Shown in pieces: positions 35,877 through 41,645 of a DNA stretch of 41,645 nt (its first letter is position 1; every line of letters begins with the position of its first letter). This DNA is from a virus. The stretch covers positions 1 to 41,645 of IMG/VR virus record IMGVR_UViG_3300020156_000052. The stretch is one strand, 5' to 3'. The translations under genes and the position numbers were made by a program. Under the pieces are notes generated by a model. That model made no database searches, was not told the origin of the DNA, and saw only the letters and a program-made list of their open reading frames with translations.

Positions 35877-38525
35877 ATGGGGGATTCCATGCACAGCCCG
35901 GACATTGCCCGCGCCCTGGAGATCGCGCACCACCTGGTGGATCTCGGGGTGCCTGTGTTCCCGGCCCCGCCCAACAGCAGCAAGCCCGGCGAGTTCCTGT
36001 ATCCGGGCATGTGGCCGGAGTACCGCCCCAACCACAGTGCGGTGGACCGCTGGCAGCCCGGGTGGGCGCTGGCCATGGTCACCGGGGTGGTGTTCGACGT
36101 GCTCGACATCGACCCCCGCAACGGCGGGATGGACGGGCTGTCCGAGCTGCACCGGGCGCTCGGTGACCTCCCGGAGCTGTACGGGGAGGCGGAGACCCCG
36201 TCCGCCGGCCGACACCTGCTGATCGCCCGCACCCGTCTGGCCAAGGGCAAGCCCGCCCAGGGGATCGATCTCCAGGCTGGCGACGATCGCGGCCAGGGGA
36301 GGGGGTTCGTGTTCATCGCGCCCACCGTGCGGGTGAGCCGGTACGGGCCCCGTAAGGGTGAGCCGGTCATGTACCGGTGGACGCAGGAGCCCATCGGCGC
36401 GCCCGGCTCGGCGCCGGACCCCACCCTGGCCTCACTGGTGGACCTGATCGGCGCCGCGCGGCCTCTCCGGCGCGCCCCGGCCGCGGCCCGCCCGGTGGAC
36501 GAGGAGGAGGACCCGTTCGACTCGGCGGGTTCGGTGTGGACCCCGGCGGAGGCGGCCAGGGTGATGGACCAGCAGGTGCTGGCCGTGGAGCAGGCCAGGG
36601 AGGGCGAGATCAACAGCACGCTCGGCGGGGCGGCCAGGGTGCTCGGCAGGTTCGTGGCCGGGGGCCACCTGTCCGAGGAGTCCGCCACCGAGCTGTTGCT
36701 GGGCGCCCTGGAGCGCGGCGGGGTCCACGACGACCGGTGGAACGTCGCCAACGGCAAGAGCTGGACGGCGGCCACGGTGATCGGGGCCGGGCTCGCCCGC
36801 GGCGCCGAGGAACCGTGGACTGTCATGCAGGAGGCCCCGGCCCGGCAGACGTACACCACACCCGCGGACTGCCCGGACTGCACGCATGAGCAGGCGTGCC
36901 AGCGGCACTACGCGGGCGCGCCCGTGAGCGCCCCGCCGGCCGCCACGGTGCCGGGGGTGTTCCCGCCGCTGGCCATCGGGTCGGCCGCGGAGATGGCCTA
37001 CTGGTGCCAGAGCAACCTCGGGTCCGGCACCACCTCGGGATTCTTCCGCCGCGGCGGGACGATCGTGCACACCGCCAGGGTGGGGGAGATCGGCTACGTC
37101 CCGCCCGCGGACGACCGGGACGACAACGGCCCGGCGCAGGTGCTCCCGGTGACCGCGGGCACGCTGGCGGCCAAGGTGCAGTACGGGCACCGGTGCTACA
37201 AGATCGTCAAGGACAAGGAGAGCAAGGAGGAGCGGGAGGTGCCCGCCCTGTTCCCGCGGCAGGCCGCCGAGGTGGCCGTGAACGCCCCGGAGGCCCTGCC
37301 CATGCTCCGGCCGCTGCGCGGGATCACCCTCACCCCGATGGTGCGCGCGGACGGCACCATCCTCACCGCGCCGGGGTACGACGAGGCCAGCGGGTTCCTG
37401 TACCTGCCGGACCGTGGCGTGCGCGCCCTGGCCGTCCCGGAGGACCCCACCGCCGGGGACGTGCAGGCGGCCCTCGGCCTGCTGGACGAGATGCTGGCGG
37501 GCTTCCCGTGGGTGGACAAGCAGGACCGGGCCAACTACCTCGGCCTGTTGCTGACCCCGCTCCTGCGCGAGGTGGCGCCGCCCACCTACAAGCTGTTCGG
37601 GATCACCGCTCACCAGCCCGGCTCCGGCAAGACCCTGCTGGCGGACATCGTGCGGCTGGTGCACGGCGGGGTGCTGCGCTCCGAGATGCCGGACGAGGAG
37701 GCCGAGGTGCGCAAGATGACCACCACCACTCTGGCCACCACCAGCGCCCCGGTGATCCACGTGGACAACGTGACGGGGATCCTGCGCTCCAGCGCCCTGG
37801 CCGGTCTGCTGACGGCCAGGGGCGAGGTGTCGGAGCGGGAGCTGGGCACCAGCCGCAACCTGACGTTCACCAACGACCGGACGTGGGTGGTGACCGGCAA
37901 CAACATGGCGCTGGGCGGAGACCTGGTGCGCCGGACCATCACCATCATGATCGACCCGAACGTGGCCACCCCGGAGGCCAGGGAGTTCGCCATCCGCGAC
38001 CTTCCCGCGTGGGTGGAGGCGCACCGCAGCGAGATCCTGCGGGCGCTGCTGGTGCTCATCCGCTCCTGGTGGACCGCGGGGGCCGCGCCGGCCGACCGCG
38101 CGCAGAGCGACTCGTTCGCCCGCTGGGAGGCCGTGGTGGACGGCATCCTGCGCGCGGCCGGGGTGGAGGGGTTCGACCAGGCGAGCGGCGCCCGGGCTGC
38201 GCGGGGCGGGGACGACGACGGGCTGCTGGCCGTGCTGGAGCACGCCTTCAGGGTGATGGGCGAGAACACGTGGACCGCGGCGGAGCTGATCGACCACGTG
38301 CCCGCGGGCGAGTTCGTGGGCGAGTCACGGGAGTGGCTGCCCGCCTCCGTCCTGGACAAGCTGGCCCGCTCGGAGGCCGGGGGGCGCAAGTCGTTCGGGC
38401 GGTGGCTGCTGAACCGGATCGGCCGCTGGGTGCGCTCCGAGGACGGGGGCGCTTACGTGCTCCGGGAGGCGGGCAAGCACAAGCACTCCAAGGTGGCCCT
38501 GTGGAGGGTGGAGCGCAAGAGCTGA
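35877..38525 (+). CDS. Primase-polymerase (AEP) fused to an ATPase: replication initiator (882 aa)
   Basis: N-terminal archaeo-eukaryotic primase domain: FPAPPNSSKPGEF, acidic VLDIDPRNGG (Asp77, Asp79) and TPSAGRHLL (His113). A helical middle region with a Cys/His cluster (CPDCTHEQACQRH, near residue 335) follows. The C-terminal P-loop ATPase has HQPGSGKTLL (Walker A near residue 582), HVDNV as Walker B strand and a TNDRTWVVTGNN sensor, then a helical DNA-binding end. This resembles plasmid-type primase/helicase initiators more than a phage DnaB system. ATG with CGGAGGAT upstream. The inverted repeat after it is a candidate origin. Confidence 0.85.
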   Translation: MGDSMHSPDIARALEIAHHLVDLGVPVFPAPPNSSKPGEFLYPGMWPEYRPNHSAVDRWQPGWALAMVTGVVFDVLDIDPRNGGMDGLSELHRALGDLPELYGEAETPSAGRHLLIARTRLAKGKPAQGIDLQAGDDRGQGRGFVFIAPTVRVSRYGPRKGEPVMYRWTQEPIGAPGSAPDPTLASLVDLIGAARPLRRAPAAARPVDEEEDPFDSAGSVWTPAEAARVMDQQVLAVEQAREGEINSTLGGAARVLGRFVAGGHLSEESATELLLGALERGGVHDDRWNVANGKSWTAATVIGAGLARGAEEPWTVMQEAPARQTYTTPADCPDCTHEQACQRHYAGAPVSAPPAATVPGVFPPLAIGSAAEMAYWCQSNLGSGTTSGFFRRGGTIVHTARVGEIGYVPPADDRDDNGPAQVLPVTAGTLAAKVQYGHRCYKIVKDKESKEEREVPALFPRQAAEVAVNAPEALPMLRPLRGITLTPMVRADGTILTAPGYDEASGFLYLPDRGVRALAVPEDPTAGDVQAALGLLDEMLAGFPWVDKQDRANYLGLLLTPLLREVAPPTYKLFGITAHQPGSGKTLLADIVRLVHGGVLRSEMPDEEAEVRKMTTTTLATTSAPVIHVDNVTGILRSSALAGLLTARGEVSERELGTSRNLTFTNDRTWVVTGNNMALGGDLVRRTITIMIDPNVATPEAREFAIRDLPAWVEAHRSEILRALLVLIRSWWTAGAAPADRAQSDSFARWEAVVDGILRAAGVEGFDQASGARAARGGDDDGLLAVLEHAFRVMGENTWTAAELIDHVPAGEFVGESREWLPASVLDKLARSEAGGRKSFGRWLLNRIGRWVRSEDGGAYVLREAGKHKHSKVALWRVERKS

Positions 38526-38553
38526 TCTAGATCACCACCGGATCACCACCATG
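38523..38553. repeat. Palindrome and short direct repeats at the primase stop
   Basis: TGATCTAGATCA (38523-38534) is a perfect 12-bp palindrome overlapping the stop codon. GATCACCACC occurs twice in tandem (38531-38540 and 38542-38551). They resemble small iterons beside the inverted repeat. Confidence 0.5.
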
Positions 38554-38554
38554 A

Positions 38555-38585
38555 CGCCTGCGGGGTATACCCCGCAGGCGTTTCT
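38555..38585 (+). terminator. Terminator after the primase gene
   Basis: CGCCTGCGGGG-TATA-CCCCGCAGGCG is a perfect 11-bp stem with a 4-nt loop, followed by TTTCT, so it is a good intrinsic terminator. It shares the GCGGGG element with the flanking repeats. Confidence 0.8.
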
Positions 38586-38777
38586 AAACCCCGCAAGTGT
38601 TTGCCCAGGTCAGAGGCCACATTGCGGGGTTTGCGGGGTTTGGGGTCACACCTCCGCGCGGGCGACCATTTCCTATTAAATAGGTGGGGTATATACACTC
38701 CTGTGTCGGTCTCTACAGCTAAACCCCGCAAACCCCGCAGTATGGCCCCTGACCTGGGAGAACGCTTGCGGGGTTTA
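38585..38777. repeat. Large imperfect inverted repeat around an AT-rich core: candidate replication origin
   Basis: The left arm at 38585-38641 and right arm at 38721-38777 (57 nt each) are inverted copies matching at 51 of 57 positions. Each arm contains three copies of GCGGGGTTT or its complement. The 79-nt centre is the most AT-rich stretch nearby and holds CCTATTAAATAGG (a 13-nt palindrome) and TATATA. It fills the 334-nt gene-free gap between the primase gene and 38860. No gene is supported here. Confidence 0.65.
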
Positions 38778-38844
38778 GGAATGGGCTACCGCCGCCCTGC
38801 ACCTGGCCGGAGGAGAAAGAGCGGTGGTATCCGGGATTGGGGGG

Positions 38845-38859
38845 TGGTATCGTGGTGGC
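38845..38859 (+). promoter_or_regulatory. Extended -10 promoter variant for a leaderless gene
   Basis: TG-G-TATCGT (38845-38853) lies exactly 6 nt before the ATG at 38860, copying the spacing of the TATAGT boxes. A -35 is not obvious. Confidence 0.6.
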
Positions 38860-39114
38860 ATGACTCCACGATCCGCTCCCGCCCCCTTCATCGGTGGCCC
38901 GATGGACGGGAAGACCTACCATCCCGTGTCGAAATGGCCCATGTATCTGACGGACGCCGGGCAGACCATGCCCACCGCGGCCGGGGATCGGCTGTTTACA
39001 ACGCTCTCGTTCGCCCGCCCCTTGAGGGCGGATGCCAAGTTCCGTACGGGGTACGTCCGGCGCTGGCGTTCCGGCGTCCGCGTGTACGTGCACAGCTCGG
39101 TGGACCAGGCATGA
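38860..39114 (+). CDS. Small protein with GGPMDG motif, leaderless gene (84 aa)
   Basis: MTPRSAPAPFIGGPMDGKTY shares F-x-GGPMDG with the gene at 32907-33293. The remainder is beta-rich and basic (RRWRSGVRVYVHSS). Leaderless: ATG 6 nt after TATCGT, no ribosome site. Function unknown. Stop overlaps the next ATG (ATGA). Confidence 0.68.
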   Translation: MTPRSAPAPFIGGPMDGKTYHPVSKWPMYLTDAGQTMPTAAGDRLFTTLSFARPLRADAKFRTGYVRRWRSGVRVYVHSSVDQA

Positions 39115-39557
39115 CCATCACCGATGACTGCATGATCATGCGCGCCGGCAGCCACGCCCGCGCCCAGGCGGCCCTGCGCCCCTCGCAGCGCCTCCAGCAC
39201 GGCGTGACGGAGCTGGCCGTGGCCCGGCTGCTCCACGGGCTCGAGAGCGGCCACCGGGTGGTCCGCACGGCCACCGGGCAGTACCGGGCTCACACCGGCC
39301 CCCTGCGCGGTCTGGCGAACCTCACCACCGTGGTGCAGGAGGCCATCCGTACCGGCTTGGTGCACTACTCCGGCCCCGTGGGCGGCCCCGGCACGCTCAC
39401 GGCAGCCCGGGTGCACCTGCGCGCTCTGCGGTACCCGGACGGGGCCACGTGCGGTGAGGTGGCCGTTGCCGGACCGTTCCGGCTGCGCCTGGTGGACGAT
39501 CCGCTGTACGTGGACTGCCTCTCCTGCCTCCGCACGGAGCGTGACACCCACCTATAG
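39111..39557 (+). CDS. Hypothetical protein (148 aa)
   Basis: Helical N-terminal part (ARAQAALRPSQRLQHGVTEL, then ARLLHGLESGHRV) and beta-rich C-terminus ending in a Cys pair (VDCLSCLRTE). Not recognised. ATGA coupling to the preceding gene. The stop is 18 nt before the next start, with the promoter of that gene overlapping the end of this one. Confidence 0.68.
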   Translation: MTITDDCMIMRAGSHARAQAALRPSQRLQHGVTELAVARLLHGLESGHRVVRTATGQYRAHTGPLRGLANLTTVVQEAIRTGLVHYSGPVGGPGTLTAARVHLRALRYPDGATCGEVAVAGPFRLRLVDDPLYVDCLSCLRTERDTHL

Positions 39558-39575
39558 CACTGCTATAGTAGAGGT
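39541..39575 (+). promoter_or_regulatory. Promoter with -35 and extended -10 for a leaderless gene
   Basis: GTGACA (39541-39546), 17-nt spacer, TGCTATAGT (39561-39569), then 6 nt to ATG 39576. This is the most complete promoter of the family. A second TATAGC copy lies at 39553-39558. Confidence 0.8.
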
Positions 39576-39869
39576 ATGATGACCGACACCGCCCCGGACC
39601 TCACTCCGGGCTACCCGAGCAAGGGACCGCGGCTCGGCCCCGCCTGGCAGAAGGCGTGGGCCGTGCTCCGGTCGAACACCGACACCGACACCTGGACGGA
39701 CGGCCGGGAGCTGGCCGAGACCGTTGCACGCGAGACCGGCCTGTCCGTGAACACGCTGGTGGCCCTGCTCACTCGCATGGCCTCCGCCGGCAAGCTGGAC
39801 CGGACGCACCGCACTGTGAAGGGCTCGCGCGGCACGCGGAGGCGCACCCACTACATGATCAAGGGTTGA
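39576..39869 (+). CDS. Winged-helix DNA-binding protein, leaderless gene (97 aa)
   Basis: Residues about 40-97 form a winged helix: DGRELAETVARETGLSVNTL, VALLTRMASAGKLDRTHRT, then a basic wing KGSRGTRRRTHYMIKG. It begins with two Met codons (39576, 39579); the first is at the expected transcription start. It may control phage genes, including the TATAGT promoters. Four bases separate it from the endonuclease VII gene. Confidence 0.72.
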   Translation: MMTDTAPDLTPGYPSKGPRLGPAWQKAWAVLRSNTDTDTWTDGRELAETVARETGLSVNTLVALLTRMASAGKLDRTHRTVKGSRGTRRRTHYMIKG

Positions 39870-39872
39870 GCG

Positions 39873-40331
39873 ATGTCGGATGCCACCGCTCGGCCATGGA
39901 CTCCTCCGGAGGGGATGACCAAGGAGGCGGCCCAGGACTGGCGTGCGTTCTACGCCAAGATCCGCCGCCTCTACGGCATCACCCCGGAGCAGTACCGCGC
40001 CCTCTACCTCGCCCAGCTCGGACGGTGCTTCGTGTGCCGCACGGCCAAGGGCATTCACCCGGACGACCCCAAGAGCCGCGGCGGGCGCCGCCTCGGCGTA
40101 GACCACAACCACCTGATCGGCAGCGGCCGCCCGGACGCGGTGCGCGCCCTGCTCTGCACGGGCGGGGACCGCACCTGTAACCGGATCATCGGCTGGCTGG
40201 ACGCAGCCGCCCTCGGCCGTGCCCGCCAGGTGCTCACTCTCGGCCCGGCCCAGGAGGTGCTGGCCCGCCCCGGCCTCACCGATGCCGAGCTGACCGGTTT
40301 CCTGGTGCCGGACTGGACGGTGCAGCCATGA
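39873..40331 (+). CDS. Recombination endonuclease VII family protein (152 aa)
   Basis: Resolves branched DNA such as Holliday junctions before packaging. The signature is YGITPEQYRALYLAQLGRCF followed by VC (zinc pair Cys52, Cys55), GVDHNH (Asp77-His80), VRALLC and CNRIIGWLD. N-terminal helical and C-terminal dimerisation segments fit the family (PF02945). Overlaps the next gene by 4 nt. Confidence 0.92.
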   Translation: MSDATARPWTPPEGMTKEAAQDWRAFYAKIRRLYGITPEQYRALYLAQLGRCFVCRTAKGIHPDDPKSRGGRRLGVDHNHLIGSGRPDAVRALLCTGGDRTCNRIIGWLDAAALGRARQVLTLGPAQEVLARPGLTDAELTGFLVPDWTVQP

Positions 40332-40756
40332 GGTACCCCACCGTTTCCGGGAGCGAGGAGTCCCACCTCGCCCAGGTGGAGGCCATCCGCAACCCGCCGG
40401 CCACCGCCGAGGAGTACCCGGCGCCCACCGTCACCAGCCGGGACGGCCAGCCGATCCCCGAGCTGGGCCCGGTCACCCGCGTGCTGAAGACCGCCACCGA
40501 GCACGGCTGGCTGGCCGAGACCCAGTACGCGGAGGGCCGGTACCCGCACGCCACTACCGGACGGCCGTCCACCACGGTGAAGCGGTCCGTGGCCGTGAAG
40601 CTGCGCCGCGGGGACCGGTACGCCGTGGGGGTGATCGCCTCCCCGGTGGCCAAGGCCGACTGGTCATGGATCTCGGTATGGGCGCTCACCCCGGAGGGCA
40701 TGAAGAAGCTCGGCGGCATCACCGAGCTGGAGGCGTTCCTGAAGGAGGGGCCGTGA
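40328..40756 (+). CDS. Hypothetical protein (142 aa)
   Basis: Soluble alpha/beta protein: PVTRVLKTATEHGWLAETQY, then SVAVKLRRGDRYAVGVIASP and a C-terminal helix. The WSWISVWALTPEG strand and Gly-rich turns suggest a small ligand- or nucleic-acid-binding fold. Not recognised. ATGA overlap upstream and GTGA overlap downstream place it in the endonuclease VII operon. Confidence 0.7.
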   Translation: MRYPTVSGSEESHLAQVEAIRNPPATAEEYPAPTVTSRDGQPIPELGPVTRVLKTATEHGWLAETQYAEGRYPHATTGRPSTTVKRSVAVKLRRGDRYAVGVIASPVAKADWSWISVWALTPEGMKKLGGITELEAFLKEGP

Positions 40757-41007
40757 GCTGCTGGCGGTGCGGCGGGGAGGACATGGTGGACATCACCACC
40801 CTCGGGGACCTTCCCGGCTCCCGGTACATCTGCCAGTCCTGCGGTGCCAGTCAGGCGCGGATGGCTGCGCGCTCGGCCCCGTTCATGGCGCCCTGGCCGT
40901 ACGGTCCGGCCCTGCCCACCCCGGAGGAGCTGCTGGCCGCCGGCCAGGCGGTGATGGACCGCATCGCCCGCATCATGACCGATGCGGGCGCAACCCAGGA
41001 GAGGTGA
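40753..41007 (+). CDS. Small zinc-ribbon protein (84 aa)
   Basis: GTG overlaps the preceding stop. The N-terminal ribbon CWRCGGEDMVD...YICQSCGASQ gives four Cys for one zinc. The remainder is a Pro-rich linker and a helix (LLAAGQAVMDRIARIMTDAG). Such small ribbons are common phage accessory proteins, often nucleic-acid-binding; role unknown. Confidence 0.72.
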   Translation: MSCWRCGGEDMVDITTLGDLPGSRYICQSCGASQARMAARSAPFMAPWPYGPALPTPEELLAAGQAVMDRIARIMTDAGATQER

Positions 41008-41009
41008 CC

Positions 41010-41186
41010 ATGCCGGGCAAGAGAATGCGGTCCATCGCCAAGGGCCGCCGGGACGTGTACGAGGCGCTGCGCCGCGGAGGGCACACCAAGAAGTCCGCGG
41101 CCAAGATCGCCAACGCTGGGAAGACCAAGAGCGGGCGCAGCAAGATGGCCAAGAAGGCGGCCCGCACGCGTAAGCGGAAGCGCTGA
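41010..41186 (+). CDS. Small, very basic DUF7218-like protein (58 aa)
   Basis: The ATG follows an AGGAGAGG site. Sequence RDVYEALRRGGHTKKSAAKI, then ANAGKTKSGRSKMAKKAART resembles DUF7218-type proteins of actinobacteria (Y-E-x-L-R...K-x-x-A-A-x-I-A-N-A). It is Lys/Arg-rich and likely binds DNA or RNA. Last gene before a terminator hairpin. Confidence 0.72.
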   Translation: MPGKRMRSIAKGRRDVYEALRRGGHTKKSAAKIANAGKTKSGRSKMAKKAARTRKRKR

Positions 41187-41224
41187 TAGCCTGGCCGCAA
41201 GGTGGCATCCGACCCCGCCCCACA

Positions 41225-41269
41225 GCACAGCCCCGGTAGAGACCTTCCCGTCCCCTCCCGGGGCTGTGC
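41225..41269. terminator. Terminator-like hairpin before the terminal HNH gene
   Basis: Perfect 12-bp stem GCACAGCCCCGG/CCGGGGCTGTGC with a 21-nt loop, between the DUF7218-like stop and the HNH gene. Confidence 0.65.
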
Positions 41270-41282
41270 CATGCTCAGGGGC

Positions 41283-41579
41283 ATGGTGGCGCAGGGGGGT
41301 AGACCCGATCTCCATTCCGACTGGGCGGAGCGCGGGATCCGCGCCCGGTTTGTGGCCCGCCACCGGGAGGAGGTGGGTGACTGGTGCCCAGGGTGGCAGA
41401 CGGCACCCCATCCCAGTACCGACCTCACTGCCGATCACCCACTCGCAGTGGGTGCGGGTGGGGCAGCAACAGGGCAGCCCTATCAGGTGCTGTGCAGGGG
41501 ATGCAATGCGCGCAAGGGCAGAGGGAACAGGGCTACGTCTGTGCAGGTTCCTAGTATTCGATCAAGACAGTGGTCATGA
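41283..41579 (+). CDS. Terminal HNH endonuclease, cos-proximal (98 aa)
   Basis: HNH motif: Cys35 in DWCPGW, LTADHPLAVGAGG (Asp51-His52) and VLCRGCNARKG (Cys71, Cys74, Asn75). The first zinc pair has one Cys replaced by Trp, which is seen in actinophage versions. ATG 41283 is used; ATG 41271 is also possible since no clear ribosome site exists. Near the genome end, next to the terminases if circularised, such HNH proteins in HK97-type phages assist terminase cutting. Confidence 0.8.
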   Translation: MVAQGGRPDLHSDWAERGIRARFVARHREEVGDWCPGWQTAPHPSTDLTADHPLAVGAGGAATGQPYQVLCRGCNARKGRGNRATSVQVPSIRSRQWS

Positions 41580-41595
41580 TGAGGATGTGCTGGCG

Positions 41596-41615
41596 CCCCA
41601 CCCCGGGGGGTGGGG
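41596..41615. repeat. GC-rich hairpin at the right end
   Basis: CCCCACCCC-GG-GGGGTGGGG is a perfect 9-bp inverted repeat just after the HNH stop and 30 nt from the window end. It could be a terminator or part of a packaging (cos) region. Confidence 0.55.
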
Positions 41616-41645
41616 TCCGGATCGTGGATCATGGGCCATCTCGAC

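Noticed and set aside
38585-38777. CRISPR-like repeated GCGGGGTTT units
   Set aside because: The units are short, unevenly spaced and arranged as two inverted arms, with no regular spacers and no Cas genes.
38543-38859. Open frames on both strands through the inverted repeat, with repeated peptides such as KPRKPR
   Set aside because: The peptide repeats only reflect the GCGGGGTTT DNA repeats. No ribosome site is seen, and the region has AT-rich origin-like composition.
1-41645. Search by eye for tRNA genes, integrase/recombinase, ParAB and toxin-antitoxin pairs
   Set aside because: Nothing convincing was found. Absence by eye is not proof, and tRNAscan and HMM searches would be decisive.

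Overview
The window looks like the complete or near-complete genome of a long-tailed (siphovirus-type) bacteriophage of a high-GC actinobacterium, most plausibly Streptomyces or a relative. Evidence for this is the strongly GC-rich codon use, an HK97-type head module, a tape-measure gene, a tail-chaperone frameshift, actinobacterial TANNNT promoters with leaderless genes, and accessory families typical of actinomycete plasmids and phages (DUF2637/Spd-like, FtsK/Tra-like translocase, peptidase inhibitor I36). I see no tRNA, rRNA, CRISPR array, integrase or ParAB system. Host and lifestyle are inferences.

Layout. 69-19725 (+) is the late region: small leader genes, terminases, portal, a peptidoglycan-binding-domain protein, prohead protease, capsid, a glycosyltransferase, head-tail connectors, two tail-tube-like proteins, the chaperone pair with a -1 frameshift, tape measure, tail tip, and a lysis block (amidase plus small membrane proteins). 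It ends at a strong hairpin at 19740-19773. 19788-21701 (-) is a seven-gene operon of small, mostly membrane proteins, including a GIY-YIG nuclease fold with a C-terminal membrane anchor. 21798-23935 holds a small HTH gene divergent from an FtsK/Tra-like ATPase over a shared palindromic operator. 23993-27276 (-) is a set of short promoter-gene-terminator cassettes: DUF6011, DUF2637/Spd-like, C5 methyltransferase, and a three-gene membrane cassette. 27304-29748 (-) holds DUF1353, a secreted I36 inhibitor, HTH and HNH genes and an unknown acidic protein. 29942-34480 (-) is a tightly overlapped replication/recombination operon (SF2 helicase, RecB/Cas4-like nuclease, small zinc proteins). 34544-41579 (+) carries a RecD/Pif1-like helicase, a large primase-polymerase/ATPase, an origin-like inverted repeat, endonuclease VII, and a terminal HNH gene.

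Two themes stand out. First, a repeated extended -10 promoter (core TCTGCTATAGT, often inside a palindrome) sits exactly 6 nt upstream of the start codon of several genes. This predicts leaderless mRNAs under common control. Second, the middle of the genome resembles an actinomycete plasmid transfer/spread locus (Tra-like translocase, divergent Kor-like HTH, Spd-like DUF2637, many small membrane proteins, membrane-anchored GIY-YIG nuclease) inside a phage without a visible integrase. This suggests a phage-plasmid or a repurposed DNA-translocation module.
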